Positions 7,868 to 17,457 of a DNA stretch of 41,140 nucleotides are shown here, piece by piece. Each line of letters starts with the position of its first letter. Position 1 is the stretch's first letter. The position numbers were made by a program, and so were the translations under genes. This stretch comes from Saccharofermentans sp. (GTDB lineage Bacteria > Bacillota > Clostridia > Saccharofermentanales > Saccharofermentanaceae): NCBI GenBank assembly GCA_024403795.1, contig JAKSRD010000019.1, positions 1-41,140 of the forward strand, written 5' to 3'. The notes under the pieces were generated by a model. It worked only from the letters and a program-made list of their open reading frames with translations, ran no database searches and was not told the DNA's origin.

Positions 7868-9481
7868 ATGGATTTATTCAAAGTTTTTATCTGTGAAGAC
7901 GAGAGCATCGTTCGTGAAGGCCTTCGCGACATGATCCCATGGGAGAAATACGGCTTCGAGTTCGTCGGCGATGCTCCTGACGGCGAGATGGCCCTGCCCA
8001 TGATCCGCAAATTAAAACCGGATGTCCTTATCACCGATATCACAATGCCCTTCATGGACGGTCTTTCCCTAAGCAAGACCGTCACCAAGGAACTTCCTGA
8101 CATAAAGATCATCGTCATCTCAGGCTACAGTGATTTTGAATATGCACGTAAAGCCATCGAGATCGGCGTCGAACAGTACCTTCTGAAGCCCATCACCAAG
8201 ACCGACATGATCAATTCACTCGAGGGCGTCAGAAAGAAGATCGTCGAAGAGAACGAGCAAAAGGATTACGTGAAGCTCTACGAACAGGAATTCAAGAAGT
8301 TCGAGAGAATGACTCACAGAGTTTTTTTCGAGAAGCTCGTCGAAGGCTCTTTATCCGTTGAAGAGATATATGAGGAAGCGGATAAGCTTCACCTGAACCT
8401 CTCGGCAGACGGCTATAACTTCGTCATATTCTCAATCAGGGACATAGATCAGAATGCTTATTCCGGCAATGCCTCCGGCGTTACCGAAGGACTTCTCAAC
8501 CAGTTCCTTCAGTATCCGGATTACATCATCTTCAGATGCAACCTCTTCTCATACGCGGTGCTCATCAAGGGCGATGAGGACAGCCTGAATCGGATGGAGG
8601 ACAAGTGCGTCAATATGATCCGTGAACACTGTGAGGAGAACTCGGCTTCTCTCGACTGGCATGTCGCAGTAGGTGATCAGACCAGAAGACTGAGCGGCCT
8701 CTCATCGTGCTATCAGGATGCGAACCGTGTCTTTGCTTACAGACACATCTTCCCGAACCAGCATATCTTCACATCAGAGCAGCTGAAGAACGAGCAGTAT
8801 GCTCCCGACAAGATCGAGATCAATAAGATGGATGCCGGCAAGTTCGATCCCATGATCATACGGTACTTTGTTCAGACGGGCACCGTCAACGAGATCTCCA
8901 CCTTTGTGGATGACTACCTCAAGAGCGTTGAGTCTGGCGTGAATTCCATCCTTTTCCGTTATTACCTGCTCGTCAGCATCAGAGTCAATGTCGAGCTCGC
9001 GCTGAAGGAAGCCGGAATAAATCAGGAACTTATCACGGATACACTCCCCTCCTTCGATACGAACGTCACGGCAGAGGAAGTCAGACCATATATGGATGAA
9101 GCACTGACGCTTGCGATCAGGATGCGCGATGCCGAAGCCCAGAAGCGCGGCAATGACATCATCAACAATGCCGTCGATTACATCAACGAACACTATGCCG
9201 ACGAAGACATCTCACTCGATTCCGTTGCAGAAGAGATCAATATCAGCACCAATTATCTGAGTGCACTTTTCTCAAACAAGGTCGGACTGTCTTTCGTCGA
9301 GTACATCACCAAAAAGCGTATGGCGAAGGCCAAGATCCTTCTCCGCAACACGAGCAAAAGATCCGGTGAGATCGCAAATGAGATCGGCTACAAAGACCCG
9401 AGATATTTCTCTTTTGTCTTCAAGAAGAACCAGGGCTGCACACCCAGCCAGTATCGTAACGGAGAGATGCCTGAACAATGA
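7868..9481 (+). CDS. Response regulator, REC-AraC (YesN type)
   Basis: 537 residues. The N-terminal receiver domain shows the acidic pocket ICEDES, the phospho-acceptor D57 in PDVLITDITMPFMDGL and the conserved Lys in YLLKPITK. A long middle region follows. The C-terminal AraC/XylS DNA-binding domain (about 435-535) has two helix-turn-helix units, with ISTNYLSALFSNKVGLSF and SGEIANEIGYKDPRYFSFVFKK. Partner of the kinase that follows with ATGA overlap. YesN-type regulators usually activate sugar uptake or polysaccharide-degradation genes; the furanose transporter at 19730-24609 is the natural target. I chose the ATG at 7868 because GGAGG lies 6-7 nt upstream. Confidence 0.93.
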   Translation: MDLFKVFICEDESIVREGLRDMIPWEKYGFEFVGDAPDGEMALPMIRKLKPDVLITDITMPFMDGLSLSKTVTKELPDIKIIVISGYSDFEYARKAIEIGVEQYLLKPITKTDMINSLEGVRKKIVEENEQKDYVKLYEQEFKKFERMTHRVFFEKLVEGSLSVEEIYEEADKLHLNLSADGYNFVIFSIRDIDQNAYSGNASGVTEGLLNQFLQYPDYIIFRCNLFSYAVLIKGDEDSLNRMEDKCVNMIREHCEENSASLDWHVAVGDQTRRLSGLSSCYQDANRVFAYRHIFPNQHIFTSEQLKNEQYAPDKIEINKMDAGKFDPMIIRYFVQTGTVNEISTFVDDYLKSVESGVNSILFRYYLLVSIRVNVELALKEAGINQELITDTLPSFDTNVTAEEVRPYMDEALTLAIRMRDAEAQKRGNDIINNAVDYINEHYADEDISLDSVAEEINISTNYLSALFSNKVGLSFVEYITKKRMAKAKILLRNTSKRSGEIANEIGYKDPRYFSFVFKKNQGCTPSQYRNGEMPEQ

Positions 9482-10917
9482 GAACTCCTTCTGACAGGAG
9501 AGGATCACTTAACACGGTACAGCGGAAAATGTACCGCCTCATTCTTCAGATGTTCATCCCGATCTTCGGCATCCTCATCACGATCTTCGTAATGCTCTTA
9601 ACCCGCAACATCATGTACGCTTCGGTATCGGGCAATATCGTAAAGGTATCCGGCTTCAACCAGAACTTCAAGGACGAAGTCGATCTTCAGATGTATCTGT
9701 ACGTTACCGGAAGCAGCGACGAGATACCGAGAGAAGACGTCAATTCGGCCAGGACACTGGCGGAAGATCTCCTCAAGAACACCACCAATTCAGAGGGCCG
9801 CATGGCCATCAACAATGTTCTCTCCCTCTGTGACAAACTCAGCACCTACATGGACAATATCGAGAACACCAAGAGCTACGACGAGCGGATGGAACAGTTG
9901 GAGACCAACATCTACGGCATCACTTCACTCATCGAAGACTACATGTATTCTTATTCGTACTATGAGGCCGGCGAGATGGCCGAGATCCAGAGCCAGCTGG
10001 ACTTCTGGCTTACCATCGAGATCGTGTTCGTCATTGTGGTAATGCTCGTCGTCATCCCTGCCGTCATGAGTCGTGCCGTCAAGCTCTCGAAAAGCATCAC
10101 CGAACCGATCGTCGCCATGAACGACCGCGTTGACGCGATCGGCAGCGGCGACCTGAGTCCTCACACTCCCGTCGAGACCGAAGACAGCAATCTCGCAGCA
10201 TTAAGTGCCGGCATCGAAGACATGGCGGCAAAACTCGACAAGCAGATCGAACTTAACCGTGAGGAGCAGATCAAGCTCCGCGACATCGAGCTGTCGCTCA
10301 TTCAGGCACAGATCAATCCTCACTTCCTGTACAACACGTTGGATGCGATAGTGTGGCTGATCGAGATCGGCAAGAATGATCAGGCCGAACAGATGGTCAC
10401 CAGCCTGTCGTCATATTTTCGAGCATTCCTGAGCGACGGAAAAGACATAGTTACGGTCGCCGACGAGAAACAGCATATCCGCAGTTATCTTGAGATCCAG
10501 CAGGTCAGATACCGCGACATCATGGAATATGACATCGACATAGATCCGTCGATCGAGACAACCAAACTTCCGAAGCTGACTCTTCAGCCTCTTGTCGAGA
10601 ATGCGATCTATCACGGCTTGAAGCCCAAGCGCGGCAAAGGCAGGATCGTTGTCACCGGCATGCGTGAGAATGACAATATCGTTCTCAAGGTCTCCGACAC
10701 CGGCCTCGGCATGAACGCCGAAGAACTCGAGAATCTGAAAACACGTGTACATAACGAAGATACGACAAGCTTCGGTCTGACCTCGGCATATAAGCGGTTA
10801 AAGCTGCTTTACGGCGACAACTGTTCCTTTAACATCGAGAGTAAGGAACAGGAAGGAACCTCCATCAGCATAACGATTCCCGGAAAGGCGGAAATAGAAA
10901 ATGAGACGATTCTGTAG
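9478..10917 (+). CDS. Sensor histidine kinase, YesM/LytS type with HAMP
   Basis: 479 residues. One membrane segment lies near 20-43, an extracytoplasmic sensor of about 125 residues follows, a second segment lies near 175-197, then HAMP (about 198-250). The His_kinase domain has the phospho-acceptor H282 in INPHFLYNTLD, and the HATPase domain has QPLVENAIYHG and DTGLGMN. The start codon overlaps the regulator stop (ATGA). The small extracellular loop is the likely docking site for the binding lipoprotein encoded next, whose gene overlaps this one by 17 nt. Confidence 0.93.
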   Translation: MRTPSDRRGSLNTVQRKMYRLILQMFIPIFGILITIFVMLLTRNIMYASVSGNIVKVSGFNQNFKDEVDLQMYLYVTGSSDEIPREDVNSARTLAEDLLKNTTNSEGRMAINNVLSLCDKLSTYMDNIENTKSYDERMEQLETNIYGITSLIEDYMYSYSYYEAGEMAEIQSQLDFWLTIEIVFVIVVMLVVIPAVMSRAVKLSKSITEPIVAMNDRVDAIGSGDLSPHTPVETEDSNLAALSAGIEDMAAKLDKQIELNREEQIKLRDIELSLIQAQINPHFLYNTLDAIVWLIEIGKNDQAEQMVTSLSSYFRAFLSDGKDIVTVADEKQHIRSYLEIQQVRYRDIMEYDIDIDPSIETTKLPKLTLQPLVENAIYHGLKPKRGKGRIVVTGMRENDNIVLKVSDTGLGMNAEELENLKTRVHNEDTTSFGLTSAYKRLKLLYGDNCSFNIESKEQEGTSISITIPGKAEIENETIL

Positions 10918-11905
10918 TGTTCTTTTGTGCCTGTCTTTTCTCCTCGGCATGGTCTCCTGTTCGACAACAAATGCATCAGAACCTTCGGTCGAAGATAAAT
11001 ACGTGATCGGCTTCTCTCAGGTCGGCTCAGAGTCCGACTGGCGCCTTGCAAATACAAAATCCATGACATCGACTTTCGCCGGTGACGACGAGTATGAACT
11101 CGTTATCGAGAATGCACGTCAGATCCAGGAGAACCAGTTCTCGGCAGTCCGCAAGTTCATTCTCGAAGGCGTCGATTTTATCATCATCGCACCGACCGTC
11201 GAAGAAGGCTGGCAGAATGTCCTCACCGAAGTCCGTGATGCCAATATTCCGGTCATACTCCTTGACCGTTCCGTCGCGGTCGACGACGACAGTCTTTACC
11301 TCACAAATATCGGTTCCGACTTCTCGAAGCAAGGAAAACTCGCCATCGACTGGCTTGAGAAAGAGAGCGAATTTCAGAAGAACCGCCATCCGGACGAAGA
11401 CCACACGGTACAGATACTTCACCTTCAGGGAACCATCGGCGCCACCGCTCAGATCCAACGTACAAAGGCTCTTGAAGATGCGATCAACACTCACTCCGAA
11501 TGGGAGATGGTAGGTCAGCTCTACGGCGACTTCACTGAAGCCAAAGCCTATGAGGTCATGACCGACTACCTTAAGACAAACAAGAACATTGATGTCATCT
11601 ACAGCGAGAACGACAACATGACCTTCGGAGCCATGCGTGCGCTCGACGAAGCCGGCATCACCTACGGCACAAACGGTCAGGTCAAGATAATCACCTTCGA
11701 TGCAACCAGGGAAGCTCTTCAGTACTGCCTGGATGGCAAAATAAGTCTGTGCGTCGAATGCAATCCGATGTTCGGGCCTTCCGTCAAGGAACTGATCGAG
11801 AAGTATCGCCGCGGCGAGAGCATCCCAAAGCATGTCTATGTTGACGAGACTGCCTACACGACTTACGAACTGACACAGGATATTGTGGACGGAAGAGAAT
11901 ACTGA
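10901..11905 (+). CDS. YtfQ-like sugar-binding lipoprotein, probable sensor subunit
   Basis: 334 residues with a lipoprotein signal (LGMVSC, Cys20). A periplasmic-binding-protein type 1 fold follows: VIGFSQVGSESDWRLANT, PTVEEGWQNVL, ILLDRSV, LHLQGTIGATAQIQRT and YSENDNMTFGAMRALDEAG. It closely resembles the galactofuranose-binding YtfQ family and the transporter-linked protein at 19730-20755. It overlaps the kinase gene and is not next to a permease. The inference is that it feeds ligand occupancy to the kinase. A small hairpin (ACTGAT/ATCAGT, 11901-11916) covers the convergent junction with the next gene. Confidence 0.88.
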   Translation: MRRFCSVLLCLSFLLGMVSCSTTNASEPSVEDKYVIGFSQVGSESDWRLANTKSMTSTFAGDDEYELVIENARQIQENQFSAVRKFILEGVDFIIIAPTVEEGWQNVLTEVRDANIPVILLDRSVAVDDDSLYLTNIGSDFSKQGKLAIDWLEKESEFQKNRHPDEDHTVQILHLQGTIGATAQIQRTKALEDAINTHSEWEMVGQLYGDFTEAKAYEVMTDYLKTNKNIDVIYSENDNMTFGAMRALDEAGITYGTNGQVKIITFDATREALQYCLDGKISLCVECNPMFGPSVKELIEKYRRGESIPKHVYVDETAYTTYELTQDIVDGREY

Positions 11906-11911
11906 TCAGCA

Positions 11912-14251
11912 TCAGTGTGAGTATCTCTCATCAATGATCAGCTGACGTTTGTCTTCTGCGATCACAAGCACGTCATCGAGCTCCTTCTGGTCAAGGAAAT
12001 ATGCAGGCATTTCCTCGGATAATATCAATGACACAGAAGGATCATCCACATAAACATCGGTTATTCCTTCAATAACAGAAACATATGACTCAACGGCATT
12101 ATCGGGAACAACATAATCCATCAGTGCCAGATTATCCTTGCTTTCTTTTATTGCCTCAGCACACGCATTGCGATTAATGACATTACATCCCGAAGATGCG
12201 TAGAACTCTTGAGCTTCAAAAGACATAAGGATCTTCACAAACTCCTTACACTCTTCGGGATATGCAGTCTGAGAAGCAACTGATACCGAGTGAGTAATAT
12301 CAGCCACTGCCCCGAGATTTCCATCTGCTGACGGAAGTCCGCATATGTTCATTCCTGCACCCGCATTCAGTATGTAGTCACCAAACCCGTATAACTGAAC
12401 TATGCAAGGAACGTTCTCATGTTGAATCAATGCATCGGTATAATCCATATAACTCATTCCGTTATAGGGCATATTCTCTTTGCAAAACAAAGCAAGATCT
12501 CTGAAGCCGTCAGAATCAAGACTTTCATTCATCCTGCATCGATTGCATTCATATAGAATTATCAGATTTTGTGTCTGTCCGAGAAAAAGCGGATCAAGAC
12601 CATTGCATGACTTCTTAACAAATTCAGCATATTCATCATAAGTAAAACCACGACCGGATACACCTACGTATTCTTCACTCGCCTGAATGCCGAATATATC
12701 AAATGCCAACGGCATCTGATATAAACCATTTTTCGTTTCAGCTGCCGAGATTATATTCTCGTAACAATCATCACCAAGCGTGTCAACAACATCTTTCATG
12801 TTAAGAAGCAATCCGGAACTGTCTGACAAAGATAACGAGACCGTATCCATCAGTATGTCAGGACCGGTTCCGTTAATCAGATCGATAGACAGTTCAGCAG
12901 AAATATCATTCTGTTCACGACATATATTCCAATCTGTTTTCTCGTAAGAACCTGAGGCTTCGTTTGTATCCGTCAATAAAGTGTGAGGATAACGCGTGCT
13001 CCTGACCAGGTAACAACTATGTTCTTCCGAATTGAATCTGCGAATTGCATAAGCTATGTCAGGACTCAATGTGTCAGAATTTGAATATAACTCGAGAATG
13101 CTTTTTCCTGCGTTGGGATTTTTCTCAACTCTCTTTAACTTGGCTGATACGAGCACCTCATCTTGATACCAGCTTCTGACATTTCTTGTAATTCCCAAAA
13201 ACTCCACTGTTGATCCTGAGCAATCGATTACATCCAAATCTTTCAGATCGTATTCACCGGAACAACACCAGTCATAACTGAATATCAGCTCTTCCGACTT
13301 AGCCGCGGGATCAACAATGTATATTCCTGATCCATCAGTAACATAGCATTCTCCGTTTTTTACATTGATGAATGATGTGTCATCATAACGATCAAGCCAT
13401 TTGTATTTTGAAGTGCGTTCTTCCAACTTGGAGGTATCAATGTCTAAAACAAAGTAGTGCTCTCCGTCGGTACATGAAGCCCGAATAAGCAGCTTTGATC
13501 CATCAATTGAGGTGATCATCGGTATGTCAAAAACATCTTCACCTGACACTCTGACTTCAACGGTACTTTGGGGCATATGATCCGTTCCGTAAATGTTAAG
13601 CACATAAAACGAGTTTTTGCCTTCATAGTTGAATACTGTGTCTATTCTCAATTCTCCCGGCTGATATACGTGATCCGTTTTTGAGTTCCCTGCCGGCAAA
13701 GTGCATAACAGATCATCTGCCTCTATCACTCTGTCTTTACAAGTACAATCCGAAAGATCCACGAATAACTCGGTAAAAGAATCCGGATCCTCCTTTGTAG
13801 CACCTTGGATCACAACACTGTCGTTTTCGACCGACAAATAAGATATACCGCTGATCTCGTCGAAATATTCATATAGATCAAACCTCTGTATTTCCTTCAA
13901 GTTTGAAGAATCAACTATGATCAGATCCTTCTCGGAATACTCAACAGGATGCGTGCCCGGGCATGCAAATTGCCCTTCCGATATAAGGATGTATTTCCCG
14001 CAAGACGCTCCTGCCAGATTCAATTCGTTAAATTCACACACGCATTCTTCAATCGGAAAATATGCATATTCGTTAATGTCAGATTCAAACCAGGGATCAT
14101 CTTCTGAAATAATATCTCCCGAACACCGGGATACCGTCTTATTCTCCTGAATCTTGCCGCATGCATTCACCGGAAATAACATTACAATAAGCAAAGCCAC
14201 ACTGATAAGCATGCTTTTGACTTTTCGTAAGACCAAAGATAACATTTTCAT
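11912..14251 (-). CDS. Large lipoprotein: N-terminal repeat-rich part plus solute-binding family 1-like part
   Basis: 779 residues. A membrane-anchor signal ends in a lipobox (LFPVNAC, Cys31). The first half (about 40-380) is rich in short strands with recurrent YI/YL-IVD-type turns, like a beta-propeller, but I cannot prove this fold. The second half (about 390-770) resembles extracellular solute-binding family 1: NGTGPDILMDTVS, LYQMPLAFDIFGI, FTYDEYAEFVKK and PEECKEFVKILMSFEAQEFY. It is the last gene of the bacteriocin-like operon, 39 nt after the signal peptidase. No sugar permease partner is present, so a role in immunity, sensing or peptide binding is as likely as uptake. AAAAGG precedes the start. 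Confidence 0.75.
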   Translation of the reverse strand: MKMLSLVLRKVKSMLISVALLIVMLFPVNACGKIQENKTVSRCSGDIISEDDPWFESDINEYAYFPIEECVCEFNELNLAGASCGKYILISEGQFACPGTHPVEYSEKDLIIVDSSNLKEIQRFDLYEYFDEISGISYLSVENDSVVIQGATKEDPDSFTELFVDLSDCTCKDRVIEADDLLCTLPAGNSKTDHVYQPGELRIDTVFNYEGKNSFYVLNIYGTDHMPQSTVEVRVSGEDVFDIPMITSIDGSKLLIRASCTDGEHYFVLDIDTSKLEERTSKYKWLDRYDDTSFINVKNGECYVTDGSGIYIVDPAAKSEELIFSYDWCCSGEYDLKDLDVIDCSGSTVEFLGITRNVRSWYQDEVLVSAKLKRVEKNPNAGKSILELYSNSDTLSPDIAYAIRRFNSEEHSCYLVRSTRYPHTLLTDTNEASGSYEKTDWNICREQNDISAELSIDLINGTGPDILMDTVSLSLSDSSGLLLNMKDVVDTLGDDCYENIISAAETKNGLYQMPLAFDIFGIQASEEYVGVSGRGFTYDEYAEFVKKSCNGLDPLFLGQTQNLIILYECNRCRMNESLDSDGFRDLALFCKENMPYNGMSYMDYTDALIQHENVPCIVQLYGFGDYILNAGAGMNICGLPSADGNLGAVADITHSVSVASQTAYPEECKEFVKILMSFEAQEFYASSGCNVINRNACAEAIKESKDNLALMDYVVPDNAVESYVSVIEGITDVYVDDPSVSLILSEEMPAYFLDQKELDDVLVIAEDKRQLIIDERYSH

Positions 14252-14290
14252 CGAATATTCCTTTTAGCAGTTAATACTGATCAGATGACA

Positions 14291-14734
14291 TCATGATAAG
14301 ACTACTTTCCCGACTACATTGCAATAAGGCACTGTACCCTTACTTCTACTGTCGGTGCTGTTATATGAATTATCTCCCAACACATAGAACTCATTGTCTT
14401 TGACGACATATTCAACTACAACACTTGTCGAATATCCATATTTGCAAGCATTGTTAATATGTAGTTCTCCATGTTTTTGAGTAATTGAATCACCTGCTTT
14501 GGCAGCAACTCTTTTAATGCAAAAACCGTTTTCAGCTGAATTAAAAACAATAACATCACCTACATCGATATCTTCGTAGCCGACATCGCGCATTAATAAA
14601 ACAACTTGACCATCAGTTAAACTCGGAGCCATAGAATCTCCGCTGACAAAATAGATCCTGAAAATACGCACAAATACTATTGATCCAAGTAATATCATGA
14701 ATGGTATTACAAAAATATATTTCTTTGGGCGCAT
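14291..14734 (-). CDS. Signal peptidase I, cassette-encoded
   Basis: 147 residues. One N-terminal membrane segment (about 6-24) is followed by the catalytic Ser34 in SGDSMAPSL and Lys74 in FCIKRVAAKAGD, then the box YVLGDNSYNSTDSR. This is the Ser/Lys dyad of type I signal peptidases, on the short side for the family. It starts 28 nt inside the end of the ATPase gene, with AGAGG upstream of the ATG, so translation is coupled. Its place suggests that it trims the small secreted peptide at 17458-17805, whose signal ends in ASA. A general housekeeping role is possible but less likely. Confidence 0.9.
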   Translation of the reverse strand: MRPKKYIFVIPFMILLGSIVFVRIFRIYFVSGDSMAPSLTDGQVVLLMRDVGYEDIDVGDVIVFNSAENGFCIKRVAAKAGDSITQKHGELHINNACKYGYSTSVVVEYVVKDNEFYVLGDNSYNSTDSRSKGTVPYCNVVGKVVLS

Positions 14735-15342
14735 CTCTCAACCTCTTTGTCATGAGTAACCAGAACGATCGTCTTTCCTTCATTGTTCAGTCCGGTTAAT
14801 TCTGAAAGAACATAGTCTCTGTTAACCGTATCCAGACTTCCGGTCGGTTCATCCGCCAAGATCAGATCGGGAGATTTTAAGATCACTTTACCTAAAGCTA
14901 TTCTTTGTTGTTCTCCGCCTGAGAGAGTAAACACTTTTTTGTGCTCATATCCGCAAAGACCGATCCTGTTGAGCACTTCTTCAATTCTGATTTTCTTTTC
15001 CTTTTTCGAGTAATCAGAAAACATCATGGATAACATCAGGTTTTTTTCTACGGTCTCATTATCGATCAATCCGTAGTTTTGGAATAAATAACTGATCCGG
15101 CTTCTTCTCAGATTTCTGACTGCTGCAGATGTTAATACCGTGTTCTTTGTACCCAATACACAGACTTCACCTGAATCCTGCTTTTCAAGAAAACCGATAA
15201 TATTCAGCAGTGTGGTTTTCCCTATTCCGCTGGCTCCGGAAATAGACAGGAATTCTCCCTCTTCAACGTCCAATGAAAAGTCCTTAAAAACAGTCTTGTC
15301 ATCATATTTTTTATTGATGTTTTTCAACGATATTACCGTCAT
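14707..15342 (-). CDS. ABC transporter ATPase, lactococcin-972 export group
   Basis: 211 residues, a complete nucleotide-binding domain. Walker A is GASGIGKTT (Lys42), followed by YLFQNYGLIDNETVEKNL, the signature LSGGEQQRIALGK, Walker B LILADEPTGSLD and the switch His in LVTHD. The Q-loop region (YLFQN...LI..ETVE.NL) is characteristic of the lactococcin-972-type bacteriocin exporter ATPases (TIGR03608 group); this assignment is from memory of the family. The start shares one base with the permease stop (TAATG). Confidence 0.9.
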   Translation of the reverse strand: MTVISLKNINKKYDDKTVFKDFSLDVEEGEFLSISGASGIGKTTLLNIIGFLEKQDSGEVCVLGTKNTVLTSAAVRNLRRSRISYLFQNYGLIDNETVEKNLMLSMMFSDYSKKEKKIRIEEVLNRIGLCGYEHKKVFTLSGGEQQRIALGKVILKSPDLILADEPTGSLDTVNRDYVLSELTGLNNEGKTIVLVTHDKEVERCAQRNIFL

Positions 15343-17420
15343 TATTTATCCCCTTTGATTATTTGATACAGGTTTTTATACGCCTGCTTCTGACATCTTA
15401 CATATGTGATCATAAAATCAACTGCTATGGTTGCAGCAATCAGTATCAGCGGGAATCTCATATCATAATGCAGAAGTCCGGTACTGATCAATGCAATAAC
15501 AAAATAGGAAACATATATCACAGTTTGCATAATCAGATGATTTCTCATGCTTGCCATAGTCGACATTCCCTCAACTTGTTCAATCGCAATCCGGAGGCTG
15601 TTATTTTTACAGTAAGAATCGGATGAGAAAACGGACGCCCAGATCAAAACTAATGTAGCCAGCACAATGCCTGCCGAACTATATATGACCGAATCACGTT
15701 TCATCCGGAGATATTCTTCTATCTGTTCATTAAGAGAACTTACCCGGTCTATTGTTTTCTCGAGATCATATTTCTTAATCAGCGGCATCAGCTCTTTTTC
15801 CGGATCATCCGTTTGTGTTCTTATATATAACTTGCCATACAGGATCTGTGATGTCTCCCACTGAACCGATTCAAATATATGATAGTCATACACATATATA
15901 TCCGGTGCGGGCATCATCATTCCCATGTCAGCATCAATTCCATTCGTTCTATAGGAATACAACTCATAGTCTTCTGCGTCATATATCATAAGATTAGTTC
16001 TTTCAATGCCAAAAGCTCTTCTCATTGCCTCTGCATCTTCTATATCTTTTTCTGAAGCAGAGTTCGGTATGAGAACATTAAATGCTTCAGGATCCAAAGA
16101 ATCACTGTTTATTCTGTTGCCTTCTAGGTCATATATATAGCTGGAATCCAAGTAGTTTTCATTAACGTCAATCCTTGGTTTATCCTGTTCTGCCATTTTC
16201 CATTCCGGTGTTCCGCTATTCATTGCATATTCTGAAGAATCGATATATATAGCATCGTGATTCTCACATACATCTTTATAGAATGGATACAGATTCTTGT
16301 TTTGATCATCAATTATCGTTTGCTCAATACTTCCATACTGATAGATGGAAACTCTGTTCCCGAATCTCTCCAAATACTTTTTACTTGCTTTATATTCATA
16401 ATATGCCGGAAGGAAATGAGCATTTATCGTATATATACAGTACACGGTTATTCCGATCAACGATAATGATTTGATCAGATTACTTAAGACATATAGTTTT
16501 CTTAGGGGAACTGCGCCCTTTACGTACTTATGCTTATTTATTGATGCAGTAATCAGCAGTCTCAGTCCCACAGACAGTATCAGAATATATATTGCCGTTT
16601 TGTACAATGCTGCCGTTTCTCTTATATAACTCAGGAGCGGATATCCTATTATGACCTTAACAATCAATACTGTAGCAATGATCAATGATCCTATGAAACA
16701 TACAGCAAATCTCAGCTCCGCAAATATCTCATCAGCGACTATATCAACACATGAGCAACCGTCCATCTTCATCAGCACTATTTTCTTTGCTTCAGAGACC
16801 GTGAATAGTATTACTGATGTCAGATACAGAGTTGCAAATATAAGTTCAACAAAAAGATTTTCATCATGTGAATATGTGGTGCCTGTATAACTTGTTACTT
16901 CAAAACCACATTTCTCAAGACTTGCAAACAATTCATTTGAAGTTTTCTCTTTACAGTAAAACAGACAATTATCTGCAACATATCCCTGTTCACTTAACTG
17001 CTCAAACGGAAAAATGGCTATGTTGGCATCCGCGGTCGTATTGAGTTTATGCTGAGTTAATTCAACCGTACTCAACTCCGCATTTGTAAAGCATTCATTT
17101 TCCTCTAACAGATCCGTTCCTTTTGATGTGCTGATATTAATAAACTCAGGTTCATTGCTTGTCTTAAAATAGTAGTGCCATTTTTCTCCGTCTTTGAAGA
17201 AACTGCTTTCTGCAATTATATCTTTTCCCGTTTGCTTGGATATGTCAGACAGAACACGGAATAAATCCTTCTCTCCGGCGGATTCTTCATTCACCAAAGA
17301 GAAGGATATAAAGTCATCATCTATGATCGATTCTATACTATATGATCTGTCACAATAGAAAGCCCATATGAACGTGAAAAATATGAAAGCACAAAAACAT
17401 GTCTTTACGATTCTTTTCAT
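15342..17420 (-). CDS. Bacteriocin-associated ABC permease (DUF1430-like)
   Basis: 692 residues. One membrane segment lies at the N-terminus (about 5-23), then about 165 extracytoplasmic residues, four segments between about 190 and 335, a second large outside domain (about 340-560), and three C-terminal segments. This layout and size match the integral membrane proteins that accompany lactococcin 972. Permease and ATPase genes overlap by 1 nt and presumably form one exporter or immunity pump. The protein is AT-rich in codon use compared with flanking genes. The peptide gene lies 37 nt upstream. Confidence 0.82.
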   Translation of the reverse strand: MKRIVKTCFCAFIFFTFIWAFYCDRSYSIESIIDDDFISFSLVNEESAGEKDLFRVLSDISKQTGKDIIAESSFFKDGEKWHYYFKTSNEPEFINISTSKGTDLLEENECFTNAELSTVELTQHKLNTTADANIAIFPFEQLSEQGYVADNCLFYCKEKTSNELFASLEKCGFEVTSYTGTTYSHDENLFVELIFATLYLTSVILFTVSEAKKIVLMKMDGCSCVDIVADEIFAELRFAVCFIGSLIIATVLIVKVIIGYPLLSYIRETAALYKTAIYILILSVGLRLLITASINKHKYVKGAVPLRKLYVLSNLIKSLSLIGITVYCIYTINAHFLPAYYEYKASKKYLERFGNRVSIYQYGSIEQTIIDDQNKNLYPFYKDVCENHDAIYIDSSEYAMNSGTPEWKMAEQDKPRIDVNENYLDSSYIYDLEGNRINSDSLDPEAFNVLIPNSASEKDIEDAEAMRRAFGIERTNLMIYDAEDYELYSYRTNGIDADMGMMMPAPDIYVYDYHIFESVQWETSQILYGKLYIRTQTDDPEKELMPLIKKYDLEKTIDRVSSLNEQIEEYLRMKRDSVIYSSAGIVLATLVLIWASVFSSDSYCKNNSLRIAIEQVEGMSTMASMRNHLIMQTVIYVSYFVIALISTGLLHYDMRFPLILIAATIAVDFMITYVRCQKQAYKNLYQIIKGDK

Positions 17421-17457
17421 AATGTCGGCTCAAAATTCATACAATTAACAAAGAAGA

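Noticed and set aside
11027..11833. 268-codon minus-strand frame
   Set aside because: Antisense to the YtfQ-like lipoprotein gene; no ribosome binding site, no domain.
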